DNA of 64,000 bases from contig OX578134.1 in NCBI GenBank assembly GCA_951213105.1, positions 140,442,116 through 140,506,115 of the forward strand. Reading direction: 5' to 3'. This stretch comes from Amaurobius ferox (Eukaryota; Arthropoda; Arachnida; Araneae; Amaurobiidae). A model generated the notes under the pieces. The model did no database searches, was not told the DNA's origin, and worked only from the letters and a program-made list of their open reading frames with translations. Numbering within the stretch: the stretch's first letter is position 1; every line of letters starts with the position of its first letter. This document shows positions 56,873 through 64,000 of the stretch, in pieces. The translations under genes were made by a program, and so were the position numbers.

Positions 56873-58643
56873 ATATATTACAACTAGTACATTTATTTAT
56901 ATACCACTTTTTTTTAATAAAATTGTTTAGCACTCTACTTTAAATTGAAGTGTCACAAATTTACATGTAACCAGAAATTTACGAAAGAGCCGTTGTTTTT
57001 GGTACAAGTCAGGAATTTTGTTACCATTCCCAAGCTTTAATTTCATAGGTATAACTGACAAATTTTGTTACATGCTGGAATGAAGTAAGTTACAAAAATA
57101 GCTGATTCTTTAATTCTGAGCCAGCGTCGTACGTAGTAGAGTAATGAGCAATTTGCTATGACCTAATACATTTAGGATTTACATCAAATTTAATTAGAAA
57201 ATAGCTTTATATTAGCAATTAAAATACGATTTACAGGACTATCACCTGTTCCATTCGCGTATGCACATTGCACATGTTGAAAAATCCAAATTATTATCTA
57301 AATTAAAAAAAAAAATTCTACATTGAGTGATTTTATGTAACAAATTGGAAATTGAAGATATATCATGTTTCATGGGATTGCATTTTGTATATTAAAAATT
57401 AATATTAGACACAATCTATATCTTTTGCCAGATTTAGAAAAAAATTAACATGCACAAGAAATGCATGTTACTTATTTTATTTATTAACTGAGACATCGAC
57501 AAAGACATTAAATTATAATGAATACTGCAAATCAAATGTGTTCCAGATTCTGTATTTTAAAAATTATTGGAAAGTTTGTCACTAACACTGAATATGCAAT
57601 TTGATCAAAACTTATACATATAATGATTAATTGCCGTCCCTGCTAATTAATACACGTTTTGCCTAAATATTAAGCACAATCGTCCAAAGGGGTTTAATGC
57701 AGTTAAAAATTATTAATCTATAAACATTAACAAGATTTAAAATAAATAACTCTCAAATTAACACTTATTGGGAAAATCCAAAACTATTGAGATGCTATCT
57801 ATTATCATATCCTTAAAACTAAATGCTATTTTTTAAAAAGTGTTTGAAAATGAATTTCTCAGCACTTTACACACTTTGAAGATAAACAGAAGAAATTGCT
57901 TACATGAAGAATGTCATTCGCTTCGATGAAAAGTTAGAAATTCTACTTTGAGAAGAAAAGTCAAGCAATGTGTTTCATTGAATTTGTCCGTTGCATCTGC
58001 GAGGACAATAAATTCGATGAGCATTCTCCTATTTAAATTTCAAAGCAATAACAAAAGAAACACCTCAAACATTTAAAATATCACTGGTTTTGAAAATGTA
58101 ATTTGTGGATATTAATATCTGAACTTTCCTCTTAAAATTATAGAATATGATAATTGAAGTATAATTTTAATAAATTCTCTATTGTAATTTACGTGTCTAT
58201 GTTTCCAGGGATACTGCTTGAATTGACCATTTTTATCAACAATTACTTAAAATTTAATATGATTTTACTAATTTCCTTACAATATTAAAATATATTTAGT
58301 ACTGTATTTTCTCGATTGATTTCTTGTTTATGTGAATATATATATTTTTGATGCATTCTAATTATGTGAGCACATTAGCTGCTATTATTTTACATGTTTG
58401 AAAGATAAAGTGTAATTTATGATAAACTTAAGTTACAAACTCAACGGCGTTTGTGCTATGTAAAATTTGGATGCATCAAAATTCAGCTTTCTTGTAACAA
58501 TGCACTTGATTGTTACAACATCTCCGAATGCGTAGTTGTATTCTCAGAATATAAGAAATTATTCAGTGATCTGGTGTAAATAATAAGACAAACAAATTAT
58601 TTAAATGCGTACTTTAAATACGGAATACTGAAATGCGATTTTT
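56873..58643. other. AT-rich DNA, no gene seen
   Basis: No recognised coding, RNA or repeat features. Confidence 0.55.
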
Positions 58644-59015
58644 AACACTTAACAACATAGTTGAAAAGTGTTTTTGACTTTGTTCATTCTGTCTGTCTGT
58701 CCGTTAGCGCGATAACTGCTTTAAAAATGACTTTCTCAAAATGAAATTTCAGTATGTTGTTCAGAGGGTCTGTGGGACCAATGGGAATAAAATTGAAAAA
58801 TATCACCCAATTTGTTTTGGATTGAACTCTGGTTGCAAAAATGAAATACATTCAGCAGTATGGGACCTAATTTTTCAAACATTTTTTAAGCGGATTTAAA
58901 ATTCACAAATTGCTTCGAAAGTTTTAGGAAATATTCAAATTATCCCATAAAAAATATAAAAGCAATTTCAGCAAAATATATTCAGTATTTTTTTAATAAA
59001 AATTAAAATAATAAT
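58644..59015 (-). mobile_element. Family B repeat, solitary copy
   Basis: Hairpin AACACTTAACAACATAG / TTGAAAAGTGTT, then (CTGT)3, GCGCGATAACTGCTTTAAAA, GGGACCAATGGGAATAAA, TATGGGACCTAATTTTTCAA. It diverges from the array units after about 370 bp. Confidence 0.88.
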
Positions 59016-59189
59016 TACACCTTTTATATGAAGAGATCCCGTGACCAGCGAGTCACGTGATAAAGAGATCACGTGATACACTTCAAAATAAATTATGGCA
59101 TCCTTCTTGTGTCAAAATCAGGATTTTTAAAGTTATTTTAAATTCATATTTTGTATGGTATCCGTCCTAAACCGCTTTATTTTTGCTTA

Positions 59190-59875
59190 AATTATGTGCA
59201 TCTACATACTGAAACAACGCAGTTCTAATATATTTGACTTAAATGATCATCGAACTTTGATTATTTCTGCAACAAAGCCTAATTTTCACTTATGGATAAT
59301 GTAAACACCAAAAGATGTAGAATGAGTTGTATAAGATTTGCTGCATTTTTAACGCAAAATTATTTAGCTCATGTAGTCTGCAATATAGCTGATATGAATG
59401 AAATATTTTATGATTTTGCACAGAGAAGCAGAAGATTTTTTCGGCGAAGTTTTAAGCATAGATTTTAATTACTTGTACCTCCATGGTCTTAAGTTTTTAA
59501 ATAAATTAAACTATTATAGTATTGTGATAAATGAAATGAAAAGGAAAAGTTTACGAATGACATGCTGCTTTTATAGAGAGAGTCAGGCCTGTTATATATC
59601 GATGGAGTCGTTTGAATAAATTTCATTTGTTTTCGATGATGTTTTCAAATATATTAAATTATTGTAGTATTATGATACTTTTAAAAATATTACAGAGGAA
59701 AGTATCGCATTTTAGAGATGTTTAAACCAGGCAATTTATATTTCAATGCCGCATTTGAATGAAGTTCAATTTTTTTTTCGATAAAGTTTTAAGTTTTCAA
59801 ATATAATAAATTATTGTAGTATTTTGATAATTTTAAAAATATTACCGAGGAATGTATCGCATTTTAGCACAAATA
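59190..59875 (+). repeat. Dispersed block shared with 28.8-29.2 kb, with internal duplication
   Basis: AAATTATTTAGCTCATGTAG, ATATGAATGAAATATTTTAT, then GTTTTCAAATATATTAAAT, ATTGTAGTATTATGATACTT, AAAGTATCGCATTTTAGAGA at 59640-59720, and a second copy of this last part at 59790-59870. Follows a family B copy, as at 28.8 kb. The 73-codon frame at 59398-59619 lies inside the repeat and is not considered a gene. Confidence 0.7.
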
Positions 59876-60671
59876 CACAATATATAAATAAACACACTTA
59901 TCTAAATTGACCAATTTATTTAATATTTAAGTTCATAGATATCTATTTATCTTGATTAATAAGATTATTCTTTAATCAATTTTTATAATACATCTAGCGC
60001 TACCAATATTTCATTAATAAACATATTTATAACACATAATATAATTAACACATATATTTAGTTCTTTTAATCTACCGAAACTTAAAATAGTTCTTTTGGT
60101 TTAAAATACAAGAACTCGTTATTACGACGTTGATTCGTACGAACTACTTGTTCACTATGAGATAACCGTTAAATGTGTGCCTTCCGTGATAATTAGTGAC
60201 AAGTGAAACACATAAATACCTAATCTCTTGCATTTTGACACTTATTCACGCAATCACTGTGCTGTAAGATTCTATTGCACATCACACTTCTGAGCTACGC
60301 TTTCTTTGTGTGCTCACTGTAGATATTGTTTTTAATCAACTCAATTTACATGTTGCTTGGTCGTGGTTGAAAATTCAAATCTTTCGAACATCTGGAACAA
60401 ACTTTAGGGTACTTTTTTATTTACCCCTTTGCCTACATACCACTTCTCCCATTTGTCGTTGATGCAGAAGGGGATGAACGCTGTTTATCTTTGTTTGCGT
60501 TCCAATTGGTTTCCTCTGCTGCATTTACATTGCTCATTATTTTTCTTGGCATCCGTAATTGCAATTTCAACATGTAACATGTCGTACAAGTATTGTACGA
60601 CAACCTACCGTGTTAATAATAATTTGTTAATAGTTTTAGTATCTATCACAACAAAATATATCAATTTTTTA
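59876..60671. other. AT-rich DNA, no gene seen
   Basis: The 98-codon plus frame at 60429-60725 runs through the hairpin at 60672 and is unrecognised. Confidence 0.5.
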
Positions 60672-60705
60672 TTATTACCATCATATATAAATATGATGGT
60701 AATAA
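60672..60705. repeat. Perfect 15-bp hairpin with a 4-nt loop
   Basis: TTATTACCATCATAT (60672-60686), loop ATAA, ATATGATGGTAATAA (60691-60705). Outside it a T-run on the left can pair with an A-run on the right after one mismatch, extending the stem to about 22 bp. Confidence 0.92.
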
Positions 60706-61179
60706 AAAAAATAATAGAAATCTGAATGGTTAATTTGTTGAATGAAATTTTCCAGTTATCTATTTCATTTTTTAAATTTCGCCGATTTAAAATAACTCTG
60801 CACTCATATATAGTCTTAAACTGAAAAATTCTAACAATTAATAATGAGATAATTTCTTCTTCAATGGAATTGATAAGATTTTTGTAGAACACCAAAAATA
60901 TTAAATAGATAAAAATTAAATGATTTATAATTAACATAAACTAATTTATCAATTGGCAGTATACAGTGCATTTGATTATTTTTTTTTTGCGTTTCCAAAT
61001 GCTAAAACCGTCAAATTTAAATTATTCTGATTTCTCGTCTATATTCCATTACAAGGAACATTTTGATCCTGTGAATTTTTGTGGCAGTAGAAATAAATTG
61101 AAATTTATTAATTTAAAAATTCATTTTTTTATATTTCGATATTTTAAATAATTATTTTTAAACGGGAAAAATGGTATTT

Positions 61180-61180
<1 letters not shown>
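60706..61180. other. AT-rich DNA, no gene seen
   Basis: The 110-codon minus frame at 60605-60937 is Ile/Asn/Lys-rich and unrecognised. Confidence 0.5.

Positions 61181-61214
<34 letters not shown>
61181..61214. repeat. (AT)n microsatellite
   Basis: About 17 AT units after CCAT. Confidence 0.95.
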
Positions 61215-61217
<3 letters not shown>

Positions 61218-61692
61218 GACAAAAATTAAGTTCAACGAAACAAGTTTGTAGCGGAAGTTAATTGCTGATCATATGGAATGCAATTGATGATCACAAATAT
61301 TTTTCAAATAATAAGCTTTTTTTCAAATTAATGTGTCACATGCGCATCCATTATATTTTTATTGAAATAAACATAAATTAATGACTAATTTAATTTAATG
61401 CCACTCAAATGAATAATTATATGGCCCGAATTTTTATAGCAGCAATTTCATTCAAATGGATTTTATAGCTTGGAAATATTTACTCTTTGTGGCTTTAAAA
61501 TTAGTTTCCTAAGAAACATAAAGAGTTCTCGTCTAGCGGCGACAGTTTTAACGGATATTATTTTTCTTCAATCTATTTCTAAATATTTAAATAACTTAAG
61601 AATGCAGAAAATCTATTTTCTTATCTTTTATTCAGATGCTAGATCTTTAATTACTTTCCTAAGTCCTGAAATGGACATATTAGAGTTTCGTA
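61215..61692. other. AT-rich DNA, no gene seen
   Basis: The 87-codon plus frame at 61470-61733 ends inside family A and is unrecognised. Confidence 0.5.
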
Positions 61693-62594
61693 TTATTTTC
61701 CTTATACACATAATGTATAAGAAAGTATTGTGACAGGATCAAAAATTCGAATTCGAGTTTTCAACAGGAGAGCACGTTGTTTCAAGCATCCCTGATCACG
61801 AATCGAACATTTTTGAGGTGATGTCTGTGTGTGTGTCAGTGAGCCTGTGGAGACGATATCTCACGAACGAATGGAGCGATTCGAATGAAATTTGGTGCAA
61901 AAATCACAATTCGTGAATACTGGAAGTCTATATTTTTAAACATGATCGAATACTCTGACCCCTCCCCCCCTTAAATTTTCGAGTGATATTTTGAAAAAAT
62001 CATCGAGAAATCCAAATCTTTAATAAAGTTACGGAAATAGACATTTCTTAAGCAATGTTTCCCTTGAAAACGATTGACACAAACTGTAGAACGCTAGCAT
62101 TAACCGTTCTCGAGATATTGCACATTTTTCAAATAAATTTATCAAAAAATCAAGTAAAATAAGAAAATATTAACCCTTAAGAAACATGTTCACTTTTCAT
62201 ATGTAATATCATGCGATGAATTTCGTTATATTATTCTCGTGGATCTAATTCGTTCCATTCACGATAAAAGATACTTTGAGTAATACTTTTGTATTTGAAC
62301 GCCAATAGCCATTTATCTGCTATAAGAATAACTTATTTCTCCGTCCATTACGCTTGGTGACGAATTTGGCGGAATCTCGCCAACGTTGCGACTTTTTTAA
62401 ATGTTGTCAAATTACCGAAAATCTCGCCATATGGATAAAAATGACGCTACATTAATGAAAATGACGACTAATTGAAGAAAATTCAATATCTTGGAAAGAA
62501 TATAAGTATCTACTATAAGAATAACATTTTTTAAACTGTAAAAGCAGTAAATTCGTTGCATGATATAAGGAAAGTCATGTGCTACCCACATCAA
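61693..62594 (-). mobile_element. Family A repeat (A11), near complete
   Basis: Degraded palindrome TTTTCCTTATACACATAATG / TATAAGAAAG, GACAGGATCAAAAATTCG, very short (GT)n at 61826-61839, core ACGATATCTCACGAACGAAT, GGCGA region degenerate at 62351-62440, terminus ATAAGGAAAGTCATGTGCTA, CCCACATCA at 62594. Like A1, A2 and A4 it has ATATCTCACGAACG in the core rather than ATAACTGACGAACG, which splits the family into two subfamilies. Confidence 0.9.
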
Positions 62595-62851
62595 TTTTTT
62601 TAAATTTATAAATCAATATTATTAACTTAATACACTCTTGTGTTCGTTCGCATTATTTACTGGTATTACGATTTATGTGCTTGTCAAAAACTGATTCAAA
62701 TCATGCGCTGTAGTTTTACTTTTGGTTCAATTTGCCAGGCATTTTTAACATCTCATTTGTTCTTAAGCGGCCTATAAGTTTGAAAAATTTTGCCGTGAAT
62801 CAGGTTGCCCGGGTGCACGAAAACATGCAACTTTATTAGACACTTTAATTT

Positions 62852-62985
62852 GCAGAGTTCATCTCGAAGATTAAATCATGCAAATCCGACCCAGTATCTC
62901 AACGGTAGATCATCGGCTGGCCAGTACGAAGATCTAGAATTCGATTGCTAGTAGAGACAGCAAAGTTCTCTGGTGAAATAACGAA
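62852..62985 (+). mobile_element. tRNA-derived SINE, type 1 copy c
   Basis: Leader GCAGAGTTCATCTCGAAGAT, then ACCCAGTATCTCAACGGTAG, B-box-like GAATTCGATTGCTAG, then ACAGCAAAGTTCTC. More diverged than copies a and b; the B box is damaged. Confidence 0.7.
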
Positions 62986-63140
62986 TTAACCCTGCAGGTT
63001 AGTGCAGTGATATTGGGGGAGGGGGTCTGAAGACCTCAGACCGTGCGACTCACATATTGGGTTTAGAGTAGCTATCTGCACGGCCGAGAAAGGATACCTC
63101 CTGCATTCAGGAGGCACCCAAGGTCTACCATCCCACCAAA
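62986..63140 (+). other. GC-rich stretch after SINE copy c
   Basis: Contains GGGGGAGGGGGTCTGAAGAC, GGTATCCTCCTGCATTCAGG-like sequence and CCTGCATTCAGGAGG, with an internal hairpin CCTCCTG / CAGGAGG. It may be the body of the SINE or a separate element. Confidence 0.35.
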
Positions 63141-63600
63141 CGAACTATTATTTAGGTCTAAAGATATTACAATTTATAATAAATATTGTGATTAAACAGA
63201 CAGTTTTACATTATATTTGAACATGACAAGTACGTCCATTTTACAAAAATGGGAAAATGGTTATTGCGAATATAGATAAAAAGATCATTGAAAAATAATA
63301 TTTAGAGTGAGGTATAATAACATAATAAAATATAGATTAAAATGAAAGAAAATAATAAAATTTTAAAAGTAAAATTTAGAAAATATATAAAAAGAAAATA
63401 TATGAAAAGGAAAAAAATTTGCCGTATGAAAACAAAAACAGAAATTTAGAATAAAATTTAGAAAAGAAAAATAAGAAAAAATACAAATAAAAAGTGTCAA
63501 AAGAAAAAGAAAGATCCAAAAAAATAAGAACAGTTAACATAGCTTTTTTTTTTTTTTTTTTTTTTTAATTTTTTTTAAGAAAAAAATAGAGGGAATACAA
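63141..63600 (+). repeat. Purine-rich tract with a T23 run
   Basis: 63280-63540 is mostly A and G on the plus strand (AAAGAAAAAGAAAG types), then a run of 23 T at 63544-63566 and a second T-run. Low complexity. Confidence 0.85.
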
Positions 63601-63918
63601 TAAGTTCATATAAGTTAAAAAGAATGAAATAAAGGGATTCATTGATCAAAATTAAATGAGAGCAGAATCTACTCATAAGCTTAGGTCACTTTATTGGAAA
63701 TTTCCATGGAAACAAGAATACAGTTATTACGATTGGTACGGACTCAGTGGACTTTGACTTATTGAGAGACGATTTCAAATCGAGTAGCCAACGACAACGC
63801 TGTATAATAATCTGGGTAAAATAGTAGATTAAGGATGCAAATCTGAAATAAAAATTGCAGGAGGAAGTCAGTCCGATTTTCAAGTTGCATATCAATCTGA
63901 TATTAGCGGATTGAGAAT
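63601..63918. other. Unassigned DNA
   Basis: The 82-codon minus frame at 63686-63934 is unrecognised. Nothing else is seen. Confidence 0.5.
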
Positions 63919-64000
63919 GCATAGTTCGCTTCAACGATAAGAACTTTCAATTCCGTCCCGGGAGCTCAACGGTAAAGCATCGACTGGCCAGTTCAAAGAT
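63919..64000 (+). mobile_element. tRNA-derived SINE, type 1 copy d, cut by the window end
   Basis: Leader GCATAGTTCGCTTCAACGAT, then CGTCCCGGGAGCTCAACGG, AAAGCATCGACTGGCCAGTT. The B box lies beyond the window. The leader is preserved as in copies a-c. Confidence 0.75.

Noticed and set aside
60605..60937. 110-codon minus-strand frame
   Set aside because: Ile/Asn/Lys composition is what random AT-rich DNA gives, and a hairpin lies inside it.

Overview
This window looks like gene-poor, AT-rich DNA from an arthropod nuclear genome, and a spider or other arachnid is my best guess. The evidence is: very low GC with long AT and poly-T runs; tRNA-derived SINEs; non-LTR and Penelope-like reverse transcriptase remnants; a deleted Tc1/mariner-type element; piggyBac-type TTAA elements; and many copies of hairpin-ended repeats that carry a microsatellite. 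I see no intact protein gene, no rRNA, no functional tRNA and no CRISPR array. The only host-exon candidate is a short stretch near 51.4 kb on the minus strand, and it is weak.

Layout. 0-4.5 kb: a diverged copy of repeat family A and short tandem repeats. 4.5-11 kb: a SINE with an exact 11-bp target duplication and a foldback tail, a weak GC-richer stretch, an RNase H remnant of a LINE between two tRNA-SINE copies. 11-15 kb: three copies of family A, two of them head to tail. 15.9-17.6 kb: the 3' part of a LINE reverse transcriptase abutting a 731-bp mariner-type deletion derivative. 19-23 kb: hairpins and a 325-bp imperfect palindrome. 23-26 kb: two more family A copies. 26-29 kb: a three-unit tandem array of family B and a related family C. 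30-33.4 kb: a second SINE-like family and a possible retroelement remnant. 34.6-39.6 kb: further family A copies. 41 kb: a palindromic TTAA element. 43.7-45.2 kb: a Penelope-like reverse transcriptase fragment between two nearly identical 71-bp direct repeats. 51.4-54.5 kb: GC-richer DNA and a piggyBac-type element. 56.1-56.9 kb: five tandem copies of a 152-bp unit. 58.6-64 kb: more family B, A and SINE copies, the last cut by the window end.

The main theme is family A (about 11 kb in this window). In the orientation used here it starts with TCTGATGTGGGC, contains a conserved GGCGA-rich cruciform and a (CA)n tract, and ends in a palindrome built from CTTTCCTTATA/TATAAGGAAAG. The same 11-mer also stands inverted near the start. 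Families B and C have the same plan: a microsatellite beside a conserved core containing CGATAACTG or its counterpart, with a terminal hairpin seen in B. This resembles non-autonomous Helentron-type (HINE/DINE-like) elements, but no Rep/helicase sequence is present, so the class is an inference. Nothing here works as an operon or pathway; the window is a record of layered transposition.
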